In this document: in pieces, positions 23,866-35,943 of the stretch
Layout: each line of letters opens with the position of its first letter
How positions within the stretch are numbered: position 1 is the stretch's first letter
NCBI GenBank assembly: GCA_013400975.1
Contig: WBMZ01011774.1
Location: 1 to 64,000 of the forward strand
From: Atrichornis clamosus
Taxonomy: Eukaryota; Chordata; Aves; Passeriformes; Menuridae
Direction: 5' to 3'
Length of the DNA stretch: 64,000 nt
The notes under the pieces: model-generated
The model's database searches: none
Seen by the model: only the letters and a program-made list of their open reading frames with translations
Told to the model about the DNA's origin: nothing
Translations under genes and position numbers: made by a program

Positions 23866-26766
23866 CTCTCATTTTTCAGCCACATTCTGCAATAGCTGTG
23901 ACCATTTTTAATATCACAATTATAGGACTCATAACTGTGCTTGGAATCTGGACTTGCTACATCAAGACAGTTATTAATATCTGCAAAAACAGAGCTTGCC
24001 AGAAGAAAACATTGTTGGTGTAACTTCCTCATAAAAAAGTGGCAAAGCTCAGGTTTCTTCGCACTGAATGGAGCACTATAGGGTAAGATAATGACTGACA
24101 TTACTCTCACTGAGTAATAGGAATCTTCTTGGTATTGCAAGAGTGTATTCTATGAAAAAAAGTTGATGCAAAATACCATTTTTTCATTTAAAAATGGCTG
24201 ACCATTTGATTGGTTGGCTTTGAATTTAGTATTTTGTTTTAAATTGGAGCATGCCAAATTAAGACAAGCAGGATTTTTCTGGGGGAGACGTCTTGTAGAA
24301 GCACATAAAAAAGAGAAAGAATACAAGAATAATCTAGAGAAATATTAAATAAATTTGGTAGGGGAGAGGATTGCTTCCTTTTCTAAGGAAAAAAAAAACT
24401 ATATACTTCTCAAGCCATTAATAAAACTACTTAAAATTTTATTAAAAGAAACTTTATTAAAAGACACACCCCAAATATGCTGGCAACTTGATAAAAAGGA
24501 GGATGAAAAAGATCCTGAGCAGAGTCAAAGTCTCTGGGACATCAAGTGTATAAAAACCCAAGGAAGACCTGTTTGACTGGTTGTGTTAATCCTTGGCATT
24601 TTTTACTCTCAGTTACCTTACCTGACTTTTAACCTTCTAGCCTTCCACACAAGGGATACCTTGAGCGATGCCTGTCTGTGATGGGTCAGAGAGGAGGCCA
24701 CAGAAAAGCATGTTGTTTATTGCATAGTATAATGTTTCCAGCCAGCCAACTGTTGCATCATTTTCCATTCAATGAGCACTTGAGTGTTAGCAGATTGCCT
24801 CCAGGTTGAGCGCACAAAATGCTGTAGGTGCTTTTTGTGGCTCACTGAAGGGAATGCAGCTGACACTGACACTACCTGGAGCTGAGACGACATTAACACA
24901 AGACAGAGACAGAGCCATGCCATGGAAAAAGCGTTTGGTCTGAGTGCAGGCTACAGACCCTTTTCTTTATTACCTTCAGCAGCTGCACATGTTTTACCTG
25001 AGAGGTCACTGCATTGGAGCAATGAGTTTATCCTCAACTTCAGTGAATTATGTTCTCAAATGTGCCTACAGAATATTCAGGAATTCCTTCCTTAAAAGGA
25101 ATTTTGCTCTAGGAGCTGTGTTTCAGTTGTGCTTAGTAAATATCTTCAGAAGTATCTAGGGTGAAAGACATATGGCAGCATGAGGCATTTGTGTATCACA
25201 CTATAATAGTAAATCCATATTTTTATCAAGGATCCTGTAGCAATATCTGTACAAATAAATTGAACTTGTTTAGTGCCAGGGAATATATCTGGACACAGGA
25301 AACTTATCAGCTACAGCATTATATACTTAGACCTGTCTGTGACATGTTTTTGACCTAAGCCATCTAGAACTCCTTGAATCAATTCTCAGACATGGATAAG
25401 GAGTTAGCTTAAGCCAGAGATGATTTCTAATGAGTAGTTCACATGCAATTACTTTGTTTCAGAGGATAAGCAAGTTAAGCCATTACTGGTCAGGCTCATT
25501 CTGCTGCTTTCAGTGCCCGACAAGAATCCCAGGTGTTTTTAACTTATAAGGACAGAGGTAGCCACTAGTGTCACAGAGACTTGTCACAGAGGTCTCATTG
25601 CACTACTCTAGTGTCAGAAAAGGTCTTGGTCACCTCTGTAATATTGTTTTTCCTTGAATGAAAACACTGAACAACACATGCAAGATCACACCGTATTTTC
25701 TCTCCTACTTCTCCTGCATAAGGGTGCCATTTAAAAGTTCTCATGGCAGTAAGTCCTTTGAAGAGAATGACCAGTAGGATAAAGTCCTCATTTGGTTTAC
25801 CCAGACACAAAATAGATATGGAAACGGCAGATCTAGACCTGGCTCTGAGTTCAAAGGAACTCATGGATGTACCACAGATTGGATAACCTGGATGACAGCA
25901 AGGAAAATAGCTACACTGCTACCACAAAGCTACCACAACGAGACAGACACCAAGTTCATCTCAGCTGAGAAAAATGAATCACAAGTTCCACAGCCACTTT
26001 GTAGGGTGATGACTTCGGAGTTTTCTTTTTGTTTGGTTGTTTGGTTGGTTTGGTTTGGTTTGTTGGTTGGGGTTTTTGTTTGTTTTTTTTTTTTTAAGGT
26101 AATGGTCATCATGGCACTGTGAGTGATGTGGACTCCGTGCAAGGACATAAGATTGTCCTGGGTGACATAATGGTGAATCTAAAGGCTTGTGCAGTTAAAA
26201 AAGAAATTTAAAAAACCTCAAAACACCAAAGCAAACACAGAATGGTCATCCTGAAGACAGAGGCATAACAGCAAGTCATTACATTAAGAGGAATGTATGT
26301 TTTACACTCTAAGCTCTCTGTTTAGTAAAGGATACGTAATTTAGGCAGCTCAAATCCCAAAATGAGGCCCAGTAAAAGCTTTTAAAAGACATCTGAAATG
26401 AACCAAAAAGATAGTTACATCATAAAATGATACGGGTAAGAGACTAAGATTTATGAAATGTCTGTCTCCAGTATCCTGACAAAGAAACCACCGTTGTTAT
26501 AAAAAGAAGAGAGAAATAAAACATAGTTTTCATGTACTTCCGCAATAACTCTCAGAAGCGAAACTAAGCTTACCTTGTTGAATTACCAAAGCTGAAAAAT
26601 ACTAAAGACAAAAAATGCAGGAATATAAACATCACTATAACATCATACTTTTAAGCCTCTCAAAGTCATGAAGTTACCTTAAACGCTACAGCTAAGTTTA
26701 AGTAATAAATGTAAACATTAAATGTTCAGTGAATTTATTCAGGTTCAAACCTAGAACTAAATAAAA
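23866..26766. other. Unique AT-rich sequence with one G/T tract
   Basis: No gene is supported. The G/T-rich tract at 26028-26098 (gtttggttg units ending in a run of T) produces an artefactual open frame. The segment 24640-24930 is repeat-free and moderately GC-rich and could be conserved. Confidence 0.4.
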
Positions 26767-27890
26767 CCATAGAATCATAGATTCATTTAGGATGGAAAGG
26801 ATTTTTAAGATCTGTCACGTCCACTACTAGATCATATCCCAAATGCCAACACCACATGTTTTCTGAACACTTCCAGGGGTGATGATTCCAGCACTTCCCT
26901 CAGCAACCTGTTCCAATGTCTGACCACCCTTTCAGTGAGAAAGCTTTTTCTAATATCCAATCTAAATCACCCCTTGTAAAACTTAAGGTCATTTACTTGC
27001 ATTCTGCCACTAGTTAGTAAGACAAGAGACCAACTTCCCACGTGGCTACACCCTCCTTTCAGGTAGTTGTAGAGAGTGAGAAGGTCCCACCCTGATCCTT
27101 TGCTCCAGACTAAACATTCCCAGCTCCCTCAGACACTCCTCACAGGACTTGTGCTCCAGACTCCTCATGAGCTCCATTGCCACCTGGACACACGCCAGCA
27201 CCTCAGTGTCTTTCCTGTTATGAAGGGCCCAGACCTGACCCCAGGACTGAAGGTGCCTCACCAGTGTCCAGTACAGGGGACTGTCACTGACTCGGTCCCT
27301 CTGGCCACACTGTTACTGACAAAAAGCATGTGCCACTGGCCTTCTTGGCCCCCTGGGCACTCCTGGCCTCATGTTCAGCTACTGTCAATCAGCATCTCCA
27401 GGTCCTTTCCCTCTAGGAAGTTTTCCAGCCACTCTGTCCCCAATTTGGAGCTGCAGGGAGTTGTTGTGACCCAAGAGCAGGACCTGGCACTTGGCCTGGT
27501 TTAACCTCACACAATTGGCCCCCGCCCATGCATCCAAACTCTCCAGATCCCTCTGCAGAGCCTTCCTGCCCTCCAGCAGATTCACACTCCTGACCAAATT
27601 GGTGTGTGTCCTCAAACTGACTGAGGGTGCAGTCAGTACTGGCCACAGCACTGAGCCCTGGGGAACGCCACTGTGACCAGATGGATTTAACTCCATTCAC
27701 CACCAGACTTCGGGCCCAGCCATCTGATCATTTCACCCAGTGTGTACCCATACAAGCCATGAGCAGCCATGTTCCTTTTGGCATGGGGACTCACGACTTG
27801 GGTCCCCCTGTTTCATGGTCTACCACTGCACCCTCTAGGAGCTGTAGCTCCTTGTCCCACACAACCTCCTTGCTCTGCTTCTCAGGTGGC
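26767..27890 (-). mobile_element. CR1 LINE with RT C-terminal remnants
   Basis: The plus strand begins ccatagaatcatagattcat, the complement of a CR1 tail. Moving right (5' on the element) come the 3' region, then coding remnants. The minus-strand frame at 27385-27696 reads SGVPQGSVLWPVL near its start, matching the RT motif GVPQGSVLGPVL, and then LLEGRKALQRDLESLDAWAG...NQAKCQVLLLGHNN, matching the RT thumb/connection region of CR1. A deletion has removed the segment between these two blocks, so the catalytic FADD-type motif is missing. The copy is 5' truncated and inactive. Confidence 0.88.
27385..27696 (-). pseudogene. CR1 reverse transcriptase fragment
   Basis: A 103-codon open stretch inside the CR1 copy. 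It keeps the GVPQGSVL RT motif (residues about 10-17) and the C-terminal segment with WAG.NCVRLNQAKCQVLLLG (about 57-77). Between them the catalytic YxDD-type box has been deleted, so no polymerase activity is possible. Full-length CR1 ORF2 proteins are roughly 900-1000 residues. Confidence 0.8.
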
Positions 27891-28800
27891 ATGCAGATTC
27901 ATGAGCATCAGATGCTCTGATACCTTCTGGAAGTGCAAAATTTGACAGAACATTTTTTGTGAAGCATTAAAAAAAAAGATCTACTTTCCCCCTTCACCAC
28001 CCGCCCCCCAGACAAATCATTAGAAAAGGAAACGAAATAGATAATACTAAAATTTCCAGAAGTTTTGTAATCATTTAGAATTTGAATTTCCATCTCAGAG
28101 TGAATTTAAAATTAATTATTACTTTTCATATAAAAATAGGCATTTTGGTTATTATTTGGTTCAAATTTAATTAAAAAGCATTTGAAGTACTTAAGTACCT
28201 AAATAATGCAGTTGAAAACATGTTTTTTCAAAGGGGAAAAAAAATCAAAACAAAACACTACTTTTCTGTCCAGAAAATGTTGTATTATGTAGGTGAACTG
28301 CAATGTACTACTGAGCTTTCAGGCACAGAGATGCTTTCTAAATATACAAGGATATCTTAATTAAACTGCATCTGAACATGATATGTTTAGTAATTTTGAA
28401 TTTCTAAATGAGCATAGTGCAGCAAGTTTTTAGGAAGCATTTACAGGTAAGTGAAAGGGGTCATGTTACATTGTCACAAGGTTAAATTCTTCTCTGTACC
28501 ATGCCCAATGTTTTCAAGCTCATTTCACACCTATACATTTTATTCTTTGTGGCACCTGAGAGAAGTAAAATGAAATAGCATCAAATAATTCAATACTAAG
28601 AAGTGCTTCTCTTTTAATAGTAAGAATAACAATATCTTTAAAAGAATGCTTATAAGCAGGCAGTGTGAAAAAGTTAGAGTGAGAGAAGCTGAAATTGGAA
28701 AACCTTGAGTGTTAAGAATGAAATGAAAATTATAAGCAAAGCCCCCTTCTTTTTACATTATTTAGTTTCTAGCGGAACTGATTTGTGATCGCTAGAGTGT
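27891..28800. other. Unique AT-rich sequence
   Basis: No recognised feature. The first tens of bases may still be diverged CR1. Confidence 0.35.
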
Positions 28801-28804
28801 CCTT

Positions 28805-28857
28805 GTGTGTGGGTTGGTTTTTTGGTTTTTTTGGTTTTCTTTTTTGTTTTTTGTTTC
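28805..28857 (+). repeat. G/T-rich TTTTTGG tract
   Basis: Runs of 4-7 T separated by GG. It belongs to the class of plus-strand G/T tracts that recur through the window. Confidence 0.75.
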
Positions 28858-29499
28858 AACAATATCTACTTTAGCTCCATTATAACCATTTTTCCCTTAA
28901 AACAATTTGTATGGAAACCACCCTATGCTCAGTATCTTTCTATATAACTTTAACTCCTTGTATCCTATGAATGAGTCTTTATCTTGAATGTGTATGTCTC
29001 TATATCTCTATTTTCACTAAAAAAAAAAAAAAAAAAATTAAAAATATAACCAAAAAAAGAAATGTCAAATGGAGGTTATCTGACCAACTCTATTATAGCT
29101 GCCTCCTGACAACACACAGGAAATACATGGTCACAGGCTACTTGATTTCCATGATAGCTAAAGTTGTCGAGTCACCACACAGTCTCAGCAGTTGTCATTC
29201 CTCTTTTAGTGGAGATCCCGCTTTAATCTCCCTGCATCATGGGCAGTGCACTCACATCCCTCTCCAGCTGTGGGTCGGAATTCCTACAGAAAAGCTTTTC
29301 TGATCTGTCCTCTGCAATCCCTGTCCCAGATCCACCCCACCTCTTCTGGTCCTTCCTCCTGATAACATGGCCATGGCTGCAGGAATACACTGGATTAGTG
29401 CCAGTGGAAGGCACCTAAGGGTTTGTACAGGTGTTTGGCTAAACTCAGGACCCTTATTATTTTCCTCAAAAAATGAACTAGAGTATGTGATTCTAAAAT
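28858..29499. other. Unique sequence with poly-A run
   Basis: Contains a run of 19 A at 29019-29037. A 110-codon open frame (28971-29303) spans the run and encodes a lysine stretch from it; it is judged to be chance. Confidence 0.4.
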
Positions 29500-29900
29500 T
29501 AAGGTATTAGTATCTTAGAGACCAGAATGGGACAGTTCTGTTTTCCTTTGGATTTGAGTGTGATATCCTCAAGTGGCTTTATGATATCTCTTGTAACTTC
29601 CAGGGCAGAGCAAACGCCCATGGTTCTTCTGACGATGGAGGCTCCCTGTGATAAGGAAAAGTTTATCTTTCCTCTTGAAATTACTAAGTGCATGAGACTC
29701 ACGAGGGCCTATTTCCTGTTTCACGTCAATGAGTTTTCCTTGTCACGGGATGTAGATGTTAATGTGGCAGAATCCTGGGAAAACAGGCCAGTAAGGAATG
29801 TTCAAGGAGAGTCCTTTGTGCACTACATCTTTCGTTAGAAAGGAAACATCACTGGAAACATTAACAACTATGTTTTTCTGGTGACATTCCACATTCATTT
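29500..29900. other. Candidate conserved non-coding element with a 103-codon open frame
   Basis: Repeat-free block with paired GATA sites (gataaggaaaagtttatc, about 29650) and several CACGT/TTCC motifs. A plus-strand frame at 29527-29838 (103 codons, ending VHYIFR) has a protein-like composition, but it has no splice sites or domain that I recognise and an overlapping minus-strand frame of 67 codons. Regulatory sequence is more likely than a gene. The call is weak. Confidence 0.2.
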
Positions 29901-32109
29901 ACATAAATTAAGGAAAGAACTCCAATATTTCAGCTCTCCAAACTTGGTTTCTGTTGGGAATTTCATCCAGATGGATCCTGAGAAGCATATATTTTAAATA
30001 ACAAAAATTATCTTTTTTTAATTCAAAAGTTGCAAGACCCTCTTTAATTAAATTTTCATTGAGTGGTTTTATGCTCTTAGATACTGAGTGTTAAAGCATT
30101 TGGAGGGTAAGGTGTTTATAAAGTAACAGTTTCAACAACTTATCCTTGTTCTTGTCTTTTCTAATGGCTTTCCAGCAATGTGAGAAAGTGTCTGAGTGTT
30201 AAGGAAATGGAGGATTAAAGAATGCTACCATATTTTTCTAGCTTCTTTCTGTAAAGAGCTTCTTGAAACGGGGAAGCATGTGAAATAGTCTGGTCTTCTA
30301 ACTAGCTGCATTTTAAATGAAGCCCAAAGAAACCTGAGGAAAGCAGAATAATTTCACAAAGGAAATATTCTTTCTGTTTTTTTATGCAGAAGTTATGGAC
30401 TCTTTTTACTAATCAAAGAACATAGAAAATTCAGTTTGAATGTTATTATGCCAAAGAAGGAGAGCAAATTCAATCTTTCAGTTGTAAAAAAGAGATTTTA
30501 CTCCTATTTTAAATGCAAATCCCCAGACATCTTTGCATAGCGTCGCTACTCACCCCTTATAATGAATGGATTCTTCACTGCTGAAACCTTGAAATCTTTA
30601 TCAAAACTAAGTGCCTTTCACCAATGTGTGTTCTAGTTCAATGACAGGTTTTAGGATTAGGTATAGGAACAATGAAAGTCTATGCTGTGACTCATGCAGG
30701 TCAGATTACTTATTCACAAGGTCCTTTGTGGTTGTAAACCCAATGAATCTAATAATCATATATAAAGATGGAAAAGCCCATGGGTGAGAAGGGAGACAAA
30801 GCAGAAGAGTCATAATCAGACAGTTTTCTAAATTTCCAGAGGAAACATAAAATAATAAAAATGACTTGAAAGAGAAAAATGCCAAAAAAATTCTGATTTT
30901 CTTATGTACATGCATACGGACATATCATACCTTGGAGTTTTTCTTGAATTTGGGAGCTCAGAGATTTGTAGATTAATTTTGTAAGAAGTTGCTGCATTGA
31001 TGAAGTTTATATTTACCTGCCACAGCAACCGATGGTCTGATTTGACCCTCCAAAAACTTTTTTCAGTATGCAAAATCACTGAGGAGGTAATGCAGCTGCG
31101 TGCCAACAATGGCTGTTGGGCACACGGCAACTGGGAAGCGATTAATGAACAGTCACAGGACAGAGACAGAGAATTCAACTCACAGGACACCTACCCTCAT
31201 CCTGATGTTGTCTTATGCTTGCTAAAGTGAGTTTTCTCACCCCACTGGTTCTATGGAGATCAACAATAATGAACAAACAATTTACTGTATCTCAAAAGTC
31301 ACAGCACATCATATTGTTGATTACTACAGCTTGACCTGCTTGTTAAAACCATGTTAATGATCATCTGACAATGCTGTCACTGTTTCTACCACTGCATTTC
31401 ATTCAATTTATTGGATTTAATAGACTTTTATTCCACTTTAAAACTGTATTCTGTGGACAAGTACAGTGTTTTTGGAAGAGTGAAACAAAACTCAAGTGAA
31501 ACAGCTGACATTCATCCCTGAAGAGACAATCATTTCAAGATATAATCAAATAATGGAAAGAAGTGGGGCTTCATCCACCTCCCTGTCTGGGTGCAAAATT
31601 TTAGACATTACTCTCTAGTCATGCAGTGCAACAGACAAGAAACACTTGTTTCAGGTTTAATGATTTTGGTTGGTTTGTTTGTTTATTTCTAAATATTTGG
31701 GGAAAAGAGTAATATTACAATTCTGCTTTCTTTTTCTCTCATTTACTATTATATGTGGGTGAGTAGGGGATAGCGAACAATAAATTACACTACTTAGAGA
31801 TGTAGGCTAAGGCTTTTCTTGTCAGTTGTGTCAATAAAGTACACACATAACATCAGTTTCCCATTACACACATCATTCAGACTCATATATTACTCAGTAT
31901 AATGGGAAAGGGGCCACTGAAATCTAAAATGAAAAGAGAAATTGAAGTACAACCAGCAGCAGCAGCTGAGCCAAAAAGCAGCTGTGGTAGTGAAACATTT
32001 AGTCACTGCTGCTGGAAAAAGAAGAGCTATCTCTATTGAGGACTACAGTGCCACATGCTGGGAACTTTGCAGCAGATGGGTTTCTGTGGGACTGGAAGGC
32101 ACTCTTTTC
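29901..32109. other. Unique AT-rich sequence
   Basis: No gene is supported. A GTTT tract lies at 31664-31690. The 120-codon minus-strand frame at 30828-31190 has no recognisable domain. Confidence 0.4.
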
Positions 32110-32134
32110 TTTTTTTTTTTTTTTTTTTTTTTTT
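32110..32134. repeat. Poly-T run of 25
   Basis: An uninterrupted T run. On the minus strand it would be a poly-A tail, but the sequence to its right (32135-32460) is not a retrocopy I recognise. Confidence 0.85.
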
Positions 32135-32460
32135 CCTAATATCTTTGCATTTTATTTAAAATAATTGTATACAAGCCCAAAACACAACCCTGGTCATGCT
32201 ATTGTCTAAGTCTTGTCAGCTGCCTTTATTGCTTGCTTATGCCAGAGGGCAGATGTCATGATTTGTTCTTAAGCCAAATCCTTGTCTTACCAGTTGTGCT
32301 ACTGGGTGAATTTTCAACAGTGCTGTAAAGCCTCTTTTCTGTTTCACCTTATTTTCAAAGTTGGTACTAGATCTTGGAGCAGTATGGTTCACTCAGGTGA
32401 CTCATAAGACCAATCTTTATTTTTCAAGCAAATTTTCTCTGCATCTTGTAGTAATCAAAC

Positions 32461-33412
32461 CTTTATTCAAGGTTCAATACCTTTGTTGATGATCTGGGTG
32501 AGTGGATTGAGTACACCCTTAATAAATTTATGAACAAAAATTTTCGGGAGTTGGTTGTGAGCCATGTTGAGTGGGAGTGTGGATCTGCTGGAGGGCAAGA
32601 GGGCTCTACAGAAGGATCTAGACAGGCTGGATCCATGGGCTGAGGCCAACTGTGTGAAGTTCAACAAGGCCAAGTGATGGGTCCTACACTTTGGCCACAA
32701 CAGACCCCTGGCAGCTCCAGGCTGGGGCAGAGTGGCTGGAAAGTTGCCCAGCAGAAAAGGACCTGGGTTTGCTGGTTGACAGCAGCTGAACATAAGCCAG
32801 AGTGTGCCCAGGTGAGCAAGAAGGTCAATGGCCTGTACCAGCCATGGTGTGGCCAGCAGGACCAGGGAATGATTCTCCCCCCATACTGGGCGCTGGTGAA
32901 GCCAACCTCAAGTGCTGTGTCCAGTTCTGGGCTTCTCAATTCAGGAAGGACATTGAGGTTCTGCAGTGTGTCCAGAGAAGGGAATGGAGCTGGTGGAGAA
33001 TCTGGAGCACAATTCCTCTGAGGGAGCTGAGGTTGTTTAGCCTGGAGAAAATGAGGCTCGGGGTGAGCCTTAGAGACCTTATAACTCTACAGCTCCCTGA
33101 CAGGAGGTTGTAGCTAGGTGGGAGTTTACCTCTTCTCCCAGGCAACTAGTGACAGGACAAGAGGACACAGTATTAAGTGTTCCAGGGGAGGTTTAGGTTG
33201 GATATGAGAAGGAATTTATTCACAGAAAGGGTAATTAGATATTGGAATGGGCTGCCCAGGGAGGTGGTGGAGTTGCTGTCCCTGGAGGTGTTTAAGGAAA
33301 GGCTGGACGTGGCACTCAGTGCCATGGTCTGGTTGACATGGTGGTGTTCAGTCATGGGTTGGACTTGATGATCTCAGAGATCTTTCACAACCTATTTGAT
33401 TCTGTGGTTCTG
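32461..33412 (+). mobile_element. CR1 LINE, about 950 bp 3' portion
   Basis: The longest continuous CR1 copy here. It begins in the RT domain (ttgatgatctgggtgagtgg), runs through the segment encoding [23 protein letters not shown], the 'stop to tail' block (gaggttgtttagcctggaga), the GGAGGTTTAGGTTGGAT segment, and ends in the tail tatttgattctgtggttctg. An in-frame stop replaces a Cys/Trp-type codon just after 'aacaaggccaag' (tga at about 32676), with another shortly after, and frames are shifted, so it is dead. It is 5' truncated at about 32461. Confidence 0.92.
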
Positions 33413-33513
33413 TAAAACTGATAAATTGTCCCTTGGAGAATTGTGGGAACTAACTCAGTGGGAGCTCCTGCAAAACTTTTTTATTACTGTTTTTGCATTG
33501 AACTGTTACTGTT

Positions 33514-33740
33514 ATAGAACCATAAAATCATAGAGTAGTTTTGACTAGAAGGACTTTTAAGGATTATGAAGATCAAAACCTTCCGTTGGCAGACACCTTC
33601 CCCTAAACTAGGCTGCTCAAAATCCCAAATAAATTGACATTGAAGAAGTCTGATAATGGAGTATTCACAACTTCTCTGGACAACGTGTGCTAGTGTCTTA
33701 CCACCTGTTATTTCATAGTAGTCCAAAAACAGATGCAACC
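33514..33740 (-). mobile_element. CR1 LINE, short 3' fragment
   Basis: The plus strand begins atagaaccataaaatcatag, the complement of the CR1 tail, followed by the diverged CR1 3' untranslated region. It lies about 100 bases from the 3' end of the plus-strand CR1, so the two tails face each other. Confidence 0.78.
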
Positions 33741-33859
33741 CAGAGTACCAGTTTTTCTATTTGGATAACCAGTTACTTCCTCTCCCTTTGTAGGACGAGT
33801 TGTAGTTTGTTCTGAAGGTTGCATATAATACAAAGTCCCTTCAAAATAAGGAAAAGTTA

Positions 33860-33955
33860 AAGTGTTATTATCCCTATTTTACAAAACTGGAAAGACTAAA
33901 GAACAAGGAACTAGAGCCTGAACCCCAAGTGATTATTTTAACACCTGAATTGTCT
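33860..33955 (-). repeat. Possible MIR fragment
   Basis: The order 'ttattatccctattttacaaaa ... actaaagaacaaggaactagagcc' resembles the reverse complement of the MIR core and 3' part (AAAATGGGGATAATAAT). It is short and diverged. Confidence 0.35.
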
Positions 33956-34914
33956 TTCCATAAAATTTATGAAGTGAACGGAAGATGGAAAAGCAGCCAC
34001 GGTACTGACTTTAAAGCTGTGAAAAGCAAAACAACATTGAGGCTCATTATTAATTATAACACACTAGAAAGGGAGGGAGAGAGGTGATGGAATTATAGTC
34101 TATTTTCTGAGCTAATACTTATGAAAACTGGATGGCATCGTCTGTGATTTCATAAATGTTCTGGAAGAAAGTGTAGTGATTGCATAATAACCCCATCAAA
34201 AGGGTGGTTGATTAGTTTAGTCAATTTGGCATACATTTCAGCTATTATTTTCATTTGTGAAGCAGAGGCTGAATGACACAGTTGCTTTTATCCTGTGCAC
34301 TTTGCAAATGAGCATCCTAAAGCCTAAAGTGGTTCTTCCTTAACTTCTCCACAACTTGGGACATAACTGTGACAACAGTGTTGGAAGATCGCAGAGTTAG
34401 AAAAAAAAAAGAAGTAAAAAATGAATACTTAAGGTTTGAAGGGAATTATGGATGTCTTATTTCATAACTACCTAATCAAAAGAGCGGCAAAATCCTACAC
34501 AACTTATATTATCTTGTAGAAGCCTTCAAAGTTATTTCTCTGTGACTAGATCAGTGAAATATCATTAATATCAGTGTGTAGTTATTCTCTGTGCCATTCA
34601 TCTAAAAGTTGAACATTTCCATCATCTCTACTTCTCTCAAATCTATGGTGGTGCCTTTTGATTGAATGTGTTCTGAAATATTTGTCCACACCCAGAAGAA
34701 CATCATTAGTTTCACAGGAGTGAAATTCATAGCTGACACTGTGCTGGCGAGCATGCAGGCTGGCTCAAATAATCCATTTAGTATGAAATAAGTATTTCAT
34801 ACGGATTCTGTATGACCACAAAATCTCCGTTTCAGAATTTCTGCTTCCCTTCTGATAAATTCATTTATGTCCACCGTTTGTATTTTAACTAAATCTGATC
34901 TCATCAATGCTTTC
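33956..34914. other. Unique AT-rich sequence
   Basis: No recognised feature. Confidence 0.4.
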
Positions 34915-34955
34915 CTTTTTTTCCTTTTTTTCCTTTTTTTTTAAATTTTTTTTTG
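34915..34955. repeat. T-rich tract with CC interruptions
   Basis: Units of TTTTTTTCC followed by longer T runs. It directly adjoins the left end of the LTR. Confidence 0.8.
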
Positions 34956-34960
34956 GGGGG

Positions 34961-35389
34961 TGGAATCACAGTTTAGGAATGGTATTCCCCATTTCAGTAT
35001 TCCCACTAAAAATACCATCAGCTGCTTCACCCTCCCCCTCTAAAAGGAGGTACAAAATGTAAAGATCACCAGTTAAAATAAGAACAATTTACTGGAGAAA
35101 ACAATGAGATAAGAAAATGAACAGTAACAGCAACAATATTAATAACAAAAATATAGGAAAAATAAACCATTTACACTGAAAATCTGCAACAATAAACAAA
35201 TATCAATCGGCTCTTCCCCACGTTTTCTCCCACCAGAAGGAACACCCTTCTCCTCGGAAGTGAATGAGAGTCCCTTTTCCCTGCCCCTGGGAATGGGGTG
35301 AAGTGGTATCAGATAACATCAGGGTCTGGTCACACATCCCTTCCTGGCTGTGGCTAAATTTAACTCTGTTCTGGGCCAAAATCAGGACA
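34961..35389 (-). mobile_element. Avian ERVL-like LTR, first copy
   Basis: On the minus strand the segment starts TGTCCTGATTTTGGCCCAGA and continues with an AT-rich middle containing repeated AAC/AAT units (plus strand 35100-35170). It ends on the plus-strand side at gtttaggaatggtattcccc. These termini and internal blocks match an LTR type I recognise from many bird genomes. The left terminal TG appears degenerate (aca instead of TGT), so that boundary is good to about 10 bases. No internal retroviral sequence is attached, so it is probably a solo LTR. Confidence 0.72.
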
Positions 35390-35406
35390 GGTGAGATGGG
35401 GATGGG

Positions 35407-35408
<2 letters not shown>

Positions 35409-35437
<29 letters not shown>

Positions 35438-35545
35438 GGGTTTGGTTTTTNTTTTTTTTTTTTTTTTTTTTTTTCTTGGGTTTGGTTTGGTTTGTGTTTT
35501 TTGGGGGTTTTGGGTTTTTTTTGTAGTTGTTGGTTCTTTTCTTGG
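35409..35545 (+). repeat. Long T/G simple repeat with ambiguous base
   Basis: Two long T runs are separated by gggtttggttttt and an N at 35451, then a TTTGGTTTGG tract. The N is the only ambiguous base in the window and marks a place where sequencing or assembly could not settle the homopolymer length. The open frames crossing it (poly-Phe or poly-Lys) are artefacts. Confidence 0.9.
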
Positions 35546-35943
35546 CTCTGAACAATCAATAAATGCCATATTCCTCCTCACTTATCTTTTTAGAGTAGTA
35601 TTCACAATATTCATAGCTCAAATGTACTGCTGTATTAGTATTAGTCTGTGGAAACCACATCTGTGTTCTGAACAGCTTAAATTGTGGTAAAAGGATCTGA
35701 ATTCTGTTTTCATACATCTAAGTAGAACTGTCCTGGACGAAACCAGATGAGACATGGGAACTGAAATGAGACAGTCTCTACCTAAACTGGAGGAGCTTGG
35801 ACAATTCTGAATTTTTGAGACAAAACCAATTTTGGTCGAAAACTTCATCAGCAAAGTCAGGCCCTTATCCTGTGTGTTTGTTTCCAAAGGAAAAAACAAA
35901 CTGTATAAACAAGCACAGCATCATTGATAACCAAATCTTGTGC
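35546..35943. other. Unique sequence between two LTRs
   Basis: No retroviral coding sequence is recognisable, so the flanking LTRs do not look like the two ends of one provirus. Confidence 0.4.

Noticed and set aside
35203..35690. Poly-Phe and poly-Lys open frames of up to 118 codons
   Set aside because: They are translations of the T/G homopolymer region containing the N.
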